A stretch of 64,000 nucleotides of DNA from Nitrobacter hamburgensis X14 (GTDB taxonomy: Bacteria; Pseudomonadota; Alphaproteobacteria; Rhizobiales; Xanthobacteraceae): the NCBI RefSeq assembly GCF_000013885.1, contig NC_007964.1, forward strand, positions 496,001-560,000, written 5' to 3'. Positions 1-7,539 of the stretch are shown here, piece after piece. The notes beneath the pieces were generated by a model. It ran no database searches. It worked only from the letters and a program-made list of their open reading frames with translations, and was not told the origin of the DNA. Both the position numbers and the translations under genes were made by a program. Within the stretch, counting starts at the first letter, position 1. Every line of letters starts with the position of its first letter.

Positions 1-276
1 GGTACCCTCGAAGTCGCCGTAGTCGAGCGGGTGATCCTCGACCTCCACCGCCAGCCGCTTCTCGGCTGGATCGAGCGAGGGGCCGCGCGTCACCGCCCAG
101 GACTTGAACACCCCGTCATATTCGAGACGGAAGTCGTAATGCAGCCGGGTGGCGTCGTGCATCTGGATCACGAAGCGCCGCTGCTTCGAGACCGCGCCGC
201 GCGCCTTGCCGCTCGGTTCGGCGGTTTTCGTAAAGTCGCGCTTGTTGCGGTAGGTGGTGAGTTTTCGGGAGGGCAC
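1..276 (-). CDS. ligD: ATP-dependent DNA ligase LigD, N-terminal part (3'-phosphoesterase domain), cut by window edge
   Basis: The 92 visible residues match the start of the LigD phosphoesterase domain: basic N-terminus (PSRKLTTYRNKRDF), then RRFVIQMHDATRLHYDFRLE, then the SWAVTRGPSLDP and DHPLDYGDFEGT blocks. In LigD this domain trims 3' ends during non-homologous end joining, and the ligase and polymerase domains would follow outside the window. The start is taken as GTG at 276 because an in-frame TGA lies at 298-300 and no ATG lies between. It is the last visible gene of a ku - small ORF - ligD cassette. The upstream small ORF overlaps the first 109 bp in another frame. Confidence 0.85.
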   Translation of the reverse strand, partial: MPSRKLTTYRNKRDFTKTAEPSGKARGAVSKQRRFVIQMHDATRLHYDFRLEYDGVFKSWAVTRGPSLDPAEKRLAVEVEDHPLDYGDFEGT

Positions 277-530
277 GGCGTTGGTTCCAATGAGGGATCA
301 GAGGTGTGCAACGTCCGAACAGGCGCGCGGGTGCCGCGCGGCCATGATTTTTTCTTTTTGACGCCCGCGCTCTTGCGCAGGGCGTCCTTAAGGTCGATCG
401 GGATGCCGTGCTTTTTCAGAAGATCGGCGAAAGCCTCGTCGGCCAGATCCTGAAAAGTCGCCATGCGGTCGCGGCTGAGTTGCGTCAGCGCCGCCATGGT
501 CTCGTCGTCGAAGGCGATCAGCTTGCGCAT
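168..530 (-). CDS. Small protein between ku and ligD; C-terminal half probably produced by a frameshift
   Basis: The 120-residue ORF starts 12 bp after the ku stop. Residues 1-55 look like a real small conserved-type protein (MRKLIAFDDETMAALTQLSR, then an acidic/hydrophobic helix and KKHGIPIDLKDALRKS), possibly a ribbon-helix-helix-like fold. Past about residue 60 the sequence is low-complexity and runs over the ligD start. At the K-rich point the coding strand has A5-G-A6 (348-359). One extra A there would switch to the frame that stops at TGA 298-300, 21 bp before ligD. I infer a recent homopolymer deletion or ribosomal slippage. Function is unknown; position suggests an NHEJ accessory role. 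Confidence 0.6.
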   Translation of the reverse strand: MRKLIAFDDETMAALTQLSRDRMATFQDLADEAFADLLKKHGIPIDLKDALRKSAGVKKKKSWPRGTRAPVRTLHTSDPSLEPTPCPPENSPPTATSATLRKPPNRAARRAARSRSSGAS

Positions 531-542
531 CGGCGCGGCCGG

Positions 543-1544
543 CTAACCGGCCTTGCGCTTCGCGGTGGAAGCCTTCGCAGCAGGCGTCTTCGTGGTAGAT
601 GTCTTCGCACCAGACGTCTTGGCCGGGCGCTTCGCGGGCTTCCGCTTGGTCTCCTTCGCGGCGGCCTTCTTGCCCTCGATCGGAAACAGCATCTCGCGCT
701 GGCCTTCGACGCGCTTTCTGGATTTCTTGCCCTTCACCGGAGCTGCCTCGCCTGCGGCCGGTGCAGATCTGCCGCTCTTGAGGCTCTGCCGCAAGGCGTC
801 CATCAGATTGATGACGTTGCCTTCGGTCCTGACCTTGGCTTTCGCGATCGGGTGCCCGGCCTTCTTCTGCTCGATCAGGTCGAGCAGCGCCGCCTCATAG
901 TGATCCTCGAAAGCGGTCGGCTCGAAGTGGCCAGACTTCTGCTCGACGATATGCCTGGCGAGATCGAGCATGTCCTTGGTGATTTTCGCGTCCTTGATGA
1001 CGTCGAAATAATCGGCCGCGTCGCGCACCTCGTAAGGATAGCGCAGCAGCAGGCCGACCAGCCCGTTGTCGCGCGCCTCCAGCGCAATGACATGCTCGCG
1101 ATTGGTCAGCACCACCCGCGCCAGCGCGATCTTGCCGGTGGTTTTGATGGTGTCGCGGATCACGGCATAGGCGTCGTGGCCGACCTTGCCGTCCGGCACG
1201 AGATAATAAGGCCTGACGATATAGAGGTCGTCGATCTCGGCGCGCGGCACGAACTGGTCGATCTCGATGGTGTGGGTGGAGTCCAGCGCGATGTTGTCCA
1301 GTTCGTCCCTGGTCACCTCAAGATAGCTGTCGGTGTCGATCTTGTAGCCCTTGACGATGTCCCCGGTGTCGACGTCCTCGCCGGTTTCGGCATCGACTTT
1401 CTGATACTTGATGCGATGCCCGGTCTTGCGATTGATCTGGTTGAAGCTGACCTTCTCCGACTCCGAGGTCGCCGGAAACAGGGCGACCGGACAGGTCACG
1501 AGCGAAAGGCGCAAGAAGCCTTTCCAGTTCGCACGCGGGGCCAT
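543..1544 (-). CDS. ku: Ku homodimer, non-homologous end-joining DNA-binding protein
   Basis: 333 residues with a complete bacterial Ku core at about 1-260: start MAPRANWKGFLRLSLVTCPV, then FNQINRKTGHRIKYQK, and the HYEAALLDLIEQK block near the core end. The last 70 residues are a Lys/Ala/Thr-rich tail resembling histone H1 tails. Such tails are known in several bacterial Ku proteins, where they affect DNA binding and LigD recruitment. Ku binds double-strand ends and recruits LigD, whose gene follows. The start ATG at 1544 is preceded by a GGAG-type ribosome site. A candidate LexA box lies about 85 bp upstream. Confidence 0.93.
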   Translation of the reverse strand: MAPRANWKGFLRLSLVTCPVALFPATSESEKVSFNQINRKTGHRIKYQKVDAETGEDVDTGDIVKGYKIDTDSYLEVTRDELDNIALDSTHTIEIDQFVPRAEIDDLYIVRPYYLVPDGKVGHDAYAVIRDTIKTTGKIALARVVLTNREHVIALEARDNGLVGLLLRYPYEVRDAADYFDVIKDAKITKDMLDLARHIVEQKSGHFEPTAFEDHYEAALLDLIEQKKAGHPIAKAKVRTEGNVINLMDALRQSLKSGRSAPAAGEAAPVKGKKSRKRVEGQREMLFPIEGKKAAAKETKRKPAKRPAKTSGAKTSTTKTPAAKASTAKRKAG

Positions 1545-1629
1545 CGAACAAACTCCATACGCGACGGGCCGGAAACCGACAGAAGCGGATTCAACATCAT
1601 CAGCGGCGAAACGTTCCGGGTCACGATGT

Positions 1630-1644
1630 GTTCTAGTTATGTTC
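1630..1644 (-). promoter_or_regulatory. Candidate LexA (SOS) box upstream of ku
   Basis: The plus strand reads GTTCTAGTTATGTTC, an exact GTTC-N7-GTTC. Read toward ku it is GAACATAACTAGAAC. GTTC-N7-GTTC / GAAC-N7-GAAC is the described LexA operator form in Rhizobiales and Rhodobacter. The site lies 86-100 bp upstream of the ku ATG in the 227-bp pyrE-ku gap. A motif of eight fixed bases is expected by chance roughly twice in a window this size, so only its placement gives it weight. Confidence 0.45.
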
Positions 1645-1771
1645 CTGGCAGAGTCCGTGGCTGGTCGTGAAACGGGCTATTTGCTGTGTGGCGGCAAGCG
1701 GAGTCCACGCGGCGACCCTGAAAGGATTCAAGCGGCCGGGCCGGGCGTTTTTGCCGGATGCCGGCCGGCGA

Positions 1772-2335
1772 TCACGATTTGAGGAATTCGCTCGCCTTGT
1801 ACAGTGCGCGGAACTGCACCCCGGCCTGCGCGAAGGTTTCCGCCGCGCCTTCCTCGCGATCCACCATGGTGAAGACCAGCACGATCTCGCCGCCGGCCTC
1901 GCGCACCGAGTCCACGGCCTTGATGGCGGAGCCGCCGGTGGTGGTGACGTCCTCGACGATGACGACGCGCTTGCCTTTCAGGCTCTCGCCCTTGGCGAGA
2001 CCTTCCACCGCCAGCCGCGCGCCGTGCTCCTTCGGCTTCTTGCGCACGAAGAACGCGGCGATCGGTTGATTTTTCAGCCACGACAACTGCGCGATGGCGC
2101 CGGCGAGCGGCACCGCGCCCATCTCGAGGCCGCCGATGTAGTCGAGCCTGTCGTCCTTGAGCGCCTCGAAGCTCAGTTCCGCGAGCAGCGCCGCACCCTC
2201 GGGATCGAGCATGGTCGGCTTCAGGTTGAAGTAGAAATCGCTCTTGCGGCCCGAGGCGAGTGTGATTTCGCCGCGCCCGAACGAGCGCGTGCGGATGATC
2301 TCGGCGAGGCGGGCGCGGGAGGTGGTGTGGGACAC
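1772..2335 (-). CDS. pyrE: Orotate phosphoribosyltransferase
   Basis: 187 residues if GTG 2335 is the start. The longer in-frame extension to 2419 adds a serine-rich stretch that does not belong to the family. PyrE makes orotidine 5'-monophosphate from orotate and PRPP in pyrimidine synthesis. Visible marks are the FGRGEITLASGRKSDFYF substrate region, GGLEMGAVPLA, FFVRKKPKEHG, and the PRPP-binding VVIVEDVTTTGGS. It lies 99 bp after the LysE-family gene in the same direction and may share its transcript. Confidence 0.93.
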   Translation of the reverse strand: MSHTTSRARLAEIIRTRSFGRGEITLASGRKSDFYFNLKPTMLDPEGAALLAELSFEALKDDRLDYIGGLEMGAVPLAGAIAQLSWLKNQPIAAFFVRKKPKEHGARLAVEGLAKGESLKGKRVVIVEDVTTTGGSAIKAVDSVREAGGEIVLVFTMVDREEGAAETFAQAGVQFRALYKASEFLKS

Positions 2336-2434
2336 GGACAGACTCGAACGGTTGATGAGAGAAACACAATCTAGCGGCGATCGGGAGGGTGAACCACTAT
2401 TCGGCGCGCCCATCAACACTTCAATGCGGAACGA

Positions 2435-3070
2435 TTAGCGGCCGGTGCTGAGGGCGAACCAGATGGCGATGGCGGCAAGCGCCACCGCCAGCACGCGCCG
2501 GATGGTCCTGCGCTTGTCCGGCGTCTGGATCACGCTTTGCAGGCGCGAGGCCAGCAGCACAATGACGAGATGGACCAGCGTGGCGATGCCGACATAGAGC
2601 GCCGACAACATCAGCGTCTGCATCGCGACCGACCCTCTGCCGATCTGGATGAAGTCCGGAAGCACCGCGACATAGAATACCGCCGCTTTGGGATTGAGCA
2701 GATTGGTGACGAGGCCGCGGCGAAACGCCTGTCCGGGCCGGGCGTCGAGATCACCGGTGTTTTCCGGGGAAGTCTCCGCTTCGTTCGCCCACGCCTCCCA
2801 GGCGAGCCACAGCAGATAGACGACGCCGCCCCAGCGCAGCACCTCGTAAAGCAGCGGCGAATTGTCGATCGCCGCGCTGAGACCGAGCGCAGCCGCCGCG
2901 CCATAAACGGCGAGGCCGAGCGCGACGCCGATGACGGCGGCGAGGCCGGCGCGGATACCTTGCGACAGCGACAGCGCGGCGAGATACGCCATATTCGGCC
3001 CCGGCGTCATCTCGATGACGAGCGAGGTCAGCGCGAAGGCGGCGAGCGGGCTGGTGAAAATGCCGCCCAT
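2435..3070 (-). CDS. LysE/RhtB family amino-acid exporter
   Basis: 211 residues with about six hydrophobic segments and the family N-terminal motif (EMTPGPNMAYLAALSLSQG, residues ~20-38). This family exports amino acids such as lysine, homoserine or threonine across the inner membrane; the substrate cannot be read here. The loop near residues 95-115 is hydrophilic, as usual for the family. It starts 21 bp after the polA stop, so it is probably co-transcribed with polA, although the functions are unrelated. Confidence 0.88.
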   Translation of the reverse strand: MGGIFTSPLAAFALTSLVIEMTPGPNMAYLAALSLSQGIRAGLAAVIGVALGLAVYGAAAALGLSAAIDNSPLLYEVLRWGGVVYLLWLAWEAWANEAETSPENTGDLDARPGQAFRRGLVTNLLNPKAAVFYVAVLPDFIQIGRGSVAMQTLMLSALYVGIATLVHLVIVLLASRLQSVIQTPDKRRTIRRVLAVALAAIAIWFALSTGR

Positions 3071-3091
3071 CGGTCAGGCCGTCGGCATGTT

Positions 3092-6000
3092 TTAATGCGC
3101 CTCGTCCCAGTTGTCGGCGGCGCGGGCGTCGACCTGCAACGGCACCGACAGCAGCATCGCCGGGAACGGCGCGTCCTGCATCACATGCTGGACGACCGGC
3201 AGTGTCGCGGCCACCTCGTCGTCTGGCACTTCAAAAATCAGTTCGTCGTGGACCTGCAGCAGCATTCGCGCGGACAGCTTCTTCGCCGCCAGCGCATCGT
3301 CCATCCGCACCATGGCGCGGCGGATGATGTCGGCGGCGGTGCCCTGCAATCGCGCATTGATCGCGGCGCGCTCGTTAAAGGCGCGGTGCGACGGGTTCGG
3401 CGACTTGATGTCCGGATAGTGACATTTGCGTCCGAACAGCGTTTCGACATAACCGTGCTCGCGGCAGAAGTCGCGGGTCGCGTCCATGTAGGCGCGGATG
3501 CCGGGAAAGCGCTCGAAATATTTCTTGATGTAGGTGCCGGCTTCCTCGCGCGGGATGCCGAGCTGGTTGGCGAGGCCGAACGCCGAGATACCGTAGATGA
3601 TGCCGAAATTGATGGCCTTGGCGCGGCGGCGGATTTCGCCCGGCATGCCCGTCACCGGCACGCCGAACATTTCCGACGCCGTCATGGCGTGAATGTCGAG
3701 CCCGTCGCGGAACGCTTGTTTCAACACCGGGATGTCGGCGATCTCGGCGAGCAGCCGCAGTTCGATCTGGGAGTAGTCGGCCGAGACCAGCTTGTGGCCG
3801 GGCGTGGCGATGAAGGCGCGGCGGATTTTTCGCCCTTCCTCATTGCGCACCGGAATGTTCTGCAGGTTGGGCTCGTTCGACGACAGCCGCCCGGTGGTGG
3901 TGGCGGCGAGCGCATAGGTGGTGTGCACGCGGCTGGTCTGCGGATTGACGTATTCCGGCAGCGCGTCGGTATAGGTCGATTTCAGTTTTGAAACCTGCCG
4001 CCAGTCGAGAATCTTGCGCGGGAAGTCGTGGCCCTGCTCGGCGAGGTCGTCCAGGATTTGCGCCGAGGTGGACCATGCGCCGGTCTTGGTCTTGCTGCCG
4101 CCCGGCAAGCCCATCTTGCCGAACATGATCTCGCCGATCTGCTTCGGGCTGCCGACATTGATCGGCTCGCCGGCAAGCTTCTGGATTTCGGCTTCCAGTC
4201 GCGCCGCGGTCTGCGCGAATTCGCCAGACAGGCGCGACAGCACCTGCCGGTCGATGGTGATGCCGCGCCGCTCCATCCGCGCCAGCGTCGCAATCATCGG
4301 CCGTTCCAGCGTCTCGTAGACAGAATTCATACGCTCGGCGACCAGCCGCGGCTTCAACACCTGCCACAGCCGCAAGGTCAGGGCGGCGTACTCCGCCGCG
4401 TAAGTCGTGGCGCGATCGATCGTCACCTGATCGAAGGCAAGCTTGTTCCTGCCGCTGCCGATCAGTTCGCCATAGTTCAAGGCCGTGTGATCGAGCCAGC
4501 GCTGCGCCAGCGCTTCGAGATCGTGGGCGCCGCGTCCGGCATCGAGCGCGTAGGAAATCAGCTCGACGTCGTCGTTGTTCTGCATGACGATGCCGTGTTG
4601 CGCGAGCAGCACGGCGGTGAACTTGACGTTGAAGCCGACCTTCAGGTGGCCGCCGGATTCGAGGAGCGGCTTTAGCAGGTCGAGCGCGTCACGGATCGCG
4701 ATCTGATCGGGCGCAAGGCCGGCGGCGAACAGACCGGCGCTGTCGCCGGCCTGCTTGTGGTTGAGCGGGACGTAGCACGCCGCGTTCGGCGCGAGCGCCA
4801 GCGCGATGCCGGACAATTCGGCCTGCATAGGGTCTATTGTCGGCGCCAGCGCTTCGACGACGAAACTGCCATGGTTCGCGATGCGGGCGATCCAGTGCTG
4901 CAGCCGGTCGAGCGTGCGGATGGTTTCGTATTGTGTGCGATCGACCGGCAGTTTTCGAACCGCTTCGAGGCGCGCCGCGGCGAGGGCCTGCGGCGTCTTG
5001 ATCGCCGTGTCGCTCGTCGCCCTTGTCCTGCCGGCCGATGTCGCCTTCGCGACACCGTCGCTGCCGAACAAGTCGCTGGTGACGGCCTCTGCGGATGCCT
5101 TGGCTGCTGTGGAAGACGCGCCGCTGGCGTTTTTCCTGTCTGGCTCGATCTCGGCCGCGTTGACCTCGGAATAGTCGGCGACGCGCTTGGTCAGCGTGGT
5201 GAATTCCATCGCCTTCAAGAAAGCGATCAGCTTGCGTGCATCGGGCTCCTGCACGGCGAGGTCGTCCAGCGGCACGTCGAGCGCGACGTGGTCGTCGAGC
5301 AGCACCAGTTGCCGCGAAATGCGCGCCTTCTCGGCGTTTTCGATCAGCGCCTCGCGTCGCTTCGGCTGCTTGATCTCGGAGGCCTGCGCCAGCAGCGTTT
5401 CGAGGTCGCCGTATTCGGTGATGAGCTGCGCCGCGGTCTTGACGCCGATGCCCGGCACGCCCGGCACGTTGTCGACGCTGTCGCCGGCCAGTGCCTGCAC
5501 CTCGACGACTTTTTCCGGCGGTACGCCGAATTTCTCGATCACCTCGGCGATGCCGAGGCGGCGGTCCTTCATGGTGTCGAACATGGTGACGCAATCGGTG
5601 ACGAGCTGCATCAGATCCTTATCCGAGGAGACGATGGTCGCGGTTGCGCCGCGTTCGCACGCCTGCCGCACATAGGTCGCGATCAGGTCGTCGGCCTCGA
5701 ACCCGCCCTGCTCGATGCAGGGCAGATCGAACGCCTTCACGGCCTCGCGAATCAGCGCGAATTGCGGGATCAGGTCGTCGGGCGCGGGCGGCCGATGCGC
5801 CTTGTAGGCGGGATAGAGCTTGTTGCGGAACGTCACCTCGGACTTGTCGAAGATGATCGCAAGGTGGGTCGGCTTGTCGTCCTTCGGCATGTCGCGCAAC
5901 AGCTTCCACAGCATGTTGCAGAAGCCGAGCACCGCGTTGACCTGCAAGCCGTCGGATTTGCGGTTCAGCGGCGGCAGCGCGTGATAGGCGCGGAAGATGT

Positions 6001-6136
6001 AGGAGGAGCCGTCGACCAGAAAGACGTGCTTGCCCTGCATGTCTGACTTGGTCGCGGCCGCGGACTTCACGGTCACAGCTTCCGCGGCGGCGGGAGTGGG
6101 TACGGGCTTGGTGGCAGGGGTGGGCTTCTTGGGCAT
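3092..6136 (-). CDS. polA: DNA polymerase I with a degenerate 3'-5' exonuclease domain
   Basis: 1014 residues. An Ala/Pro/Lys extension (1-32) precedes the 5'-3' exonuclease (about 35-320; SSDKDLMQLV, and helix-hairpin-helix GVPGIGVKTAAQLI). The exonuclease-like domain is at about 400-600. The polymerase domain carries motif A (DYSQIELRLLAE, 787-798), motif B (RRRAKAINFGIIYG) and motif C (QVHDELIFEV). All polymerase catalytic residues are visible. The four acidic residues that bind metal in the Klenow 3'-5' site appear replaced: E428, L430, T507 and Y583 stand where D355, E357, D424 and D501 are expected. Proofreading is therefore probably absent. A second possible start is Met33. Confidence 0.95.
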   Translation of the reverse strand: MPKKPTPATKPVPTPAAAEAVTVKSAAATKSDMQGKHVFLVDGSSYIFRAYHALPPLNRKSDGLQVNAVLGFCNMLWKLLRDMPKDDKPTHLAIIFDKSEVTFRNKLYPAYKAHRPPAPDDLIPQFALIREAVKAFDLPCIEQGGFEADDLIATYVRQACERGATATIVSSDKDLMQLVTDCVTMFDTMKDRRLGIAEVIEKFGVPPEKVVEVQALAGDSVDNVPGVPGIGVKTAAQLITEYGDLETLLAQASEIKQPKRREALIENAEKARISRQLVLLDDHVALDVPLDDLAVQEPDARKLIAFLKAMEFTTLTKRVADYSEVNAAEIEPDRKNASGASSTAAKASAEAVTSDLFGSDGVAKATSAGRTRATSDTAIKTPQALAAARLEAVRKLPVDRTQYETIRTLDRLQHWIARIANHGSFVVEALAPTIDPMQAELSGIALALAPNAACYVPLNHKQAGDSAGLFAAGLAPDQIAIRDALDLLKPLLESGGHLKVGFNVKFTAVLLAQHGIVMQNNDDVELISYALDAGRGAHDLEALAQRWLDHTALNYGELIGSGRNKLAFDQVTIDRATTYAAEYAALTLRLWQVLKPRLVAERMNSVYETLERPMIATLARMERRGITIDRQVLSRLSGEFAQTAARLEAEIQKLAGEPINVGSPKQIGEIMFGKMGLPGGSKTKTGAWSTSAQILDDLAEQGHDFPRKILDWRQVSKLKSTYTDALPEYVNPQTSRVHTTYALAATTTGRLSSNEPNLQNIPVRNEEGRKIRRAFIATPGHKLVSADYSQIELRLLAEIADIPVLKQAFRDGLDIHAMTASEMFGVPVTGMPGEIRRRAKAINFGIIYGISAFGLANQLGIPREEAGTYIKKYFERFPGIRAYMDATRDFCREHGYVETLFGRKCHYPDIKSPNPSHRAFNERAAINARLQGTAADIIRRAMVRMDDALAAKKLSARMLLQVHDELIFEVPDDEVAATLPVVQHVMQDAPFPAMLLSVPLQVDARAADNWDEAH

Positions 6137-6224
6137 GGCCGCAACTTAAGGATTTTTGCGGCGAAAGACAGCCTCCGAGGAGGATCGCGATCGGTATTGT
6201 CGGGCATATCACCATAGGCTTTGA

Positions 6225-6280
6225 GTCATCGCCCGGTTTGACCGGGCGATTGCTGGTTCCCCGCTTTCGCGGGGATGACG
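6225..6280. repeat. Intergenic palindromic repeat, family A
   Basis: Two adjacent GC-rich hairpins (cgcccggtttgaccgggcg and ccccgctttcgcgggg), bounded by GTCATC and GATGACG ends. It occupies the 170-bp gap between the acyltransferase stop and the polA start. The same end sequences recur at 13118, 29614, 34675, 36638 and 56221. Confidence 0.75.
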
Positions 6281-6306
6281 TCCGTTGGCGCGGCGACCGT
6301 GTTGCC

Positions 6307-7353
6307 TTACTCGGCGGCCTGAATCGCGGCCGCGCGCTTTTTCGGCGCGATCCAGAAGGCGTCGGGACGCTCGAACAGGAAGTTCGCCCGTGTGTTGCGG
6401 CAGGCCCACCAGATCAGCACCGCGCCGATCACGCCGACGATGGTGACGATCAGCGAGATCAGGCCGATATCGTGGATGAGGCCCGCTTTCAGCAGAATCG
6501 TGCGCGAGGCGGCCATGGGCAGGAAGAAGGCGAGATAGATGACGATGGAATGCTCGCCGCAATAGCGCACGGCGTCCAGCCAGTGCATTTTGGCCAGCAG
6601 CGTGCCGATAGTGATGATGGCGCCGGCGCCCACCAGCCCGAGCGCGAGCGAGATGATGGGCCATTCGCTGGCGCCGGTATAGACGAGGCCGGCATTGGTG
6701 ACCGCCCACAACGCCAGTGCCGCCAGCGCCCATGCCGGATAGGCGCGGGCGCGGTTCGACAGCGCGAACACATGGCTCGCGAACAGGTAGCCGGAATAGA
6801 TGTAGACGAAGCGCGCGGCGAATTCGTCGATAGCGGTCCAGCCGGTGGAGATGTGCGCCATCTCGAGCGCCGCGGCAGCGCCCCAGATTGCCCATGGCGA
6901 GATCCGGCGCGTGGCCTTGATGACCACGAAGAACACCGGCAGCAGATAGATGAACCACAGCGTGCCGAACGGATCGATGAACGACATCAGATAGAGATGG
7001 ATGACGCCCGGCCAGCCCACCTCGGCGGCAAAGTGGGGCGCCTTGAAGCCGAACTGGATCGCGGTCCACAGCAGGTAAAAGTAGGCAAAGTGCACGACCT
7101 TGCGGTCGAGATAGGTCCGCCAGTCGCGGTTAATGACGAGCGGCAGGAACAGGCCGGAAATCAGGAAGAAGTCCGGCATCCGGAACGGCTTTGCGAATTC
7201 GACCACCAGATGCATGAAGCCGTCCTGCCCGACGGCCTTTTCGACCCCCTGCACCGAATGCATCATGACAACCATGATGATGCAGATGCCCTTGGCGTAG
7301 TCGACCCAGTCGACCCGTTCGTTTTTCAGCGAAGCTGTGCCGTTTCCGGTCAT
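6307..7353 (-). CDS. Acyltransferase family 3 membrane protein
   Basis: 348 residues with about ten transmembrane segments. The N-terminus has the family pattern: RVDWVDYAKGICIIMVVMMH with the conserved His at the end of the first membrane helix, then FRMPDFFLISGLF. Relatives transfer acyl or succinyl groups to sugars, glucans or other envelope molecules, with catalysis near the membrane face. The substrate cannot be inferred, since neighbouring genes (polA, hrpB) give no clue. It diverges from hrpB across a 186-bp gap that should hold both promoters. Confidence 0.82.
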   Translation of the reverse strand: MTGNGTASLKNERVDWVDYAKGICIIMVVMMHSVQGVEKAVGQDGFMHLVVEFAKPFRMPDFFLISGLFLPLVINRDWRTYLDRKVVHFAYFYLLWTAIQFGFKAPHFAAEVGWPGVIHLYLMSFIDPFGTLWFIYLLPVFFVVIKATRRISPWAIWGAAAALEMAHISTGWTAIDEFAARFVYIYSGYLFASHVFALSNRARAYPAWALAALALWAVTNAGLVYTGASEWPIISLALGLVGAGAIITIGTLLAKMHWLDAVRYCGEHSIVIYLAFFLPMAASRTILLKAGLIHDIGLISLIVTIVGVIGAVLIWWACRNTRANFLFERPDAFWIAPKKRAAAIQAAE

Positions 7354-7539
7354 GGGTGTCCCTTTTCGGCGCGATTGGCCGCGTTTACAGGAGGATCGGT
7401 TTCATTCTCCTTTCCCCAATCAAATAATGTGCCGGGTTTCATGGGATCGTGATCGGGTGGAGGACTTTGCCCGCGTGCTGGCCGTGCGCTAAGAGCGGGC
7501 GGCTCCTCCGTTAACCATGCCCGCGCCCCGGACCGATCC

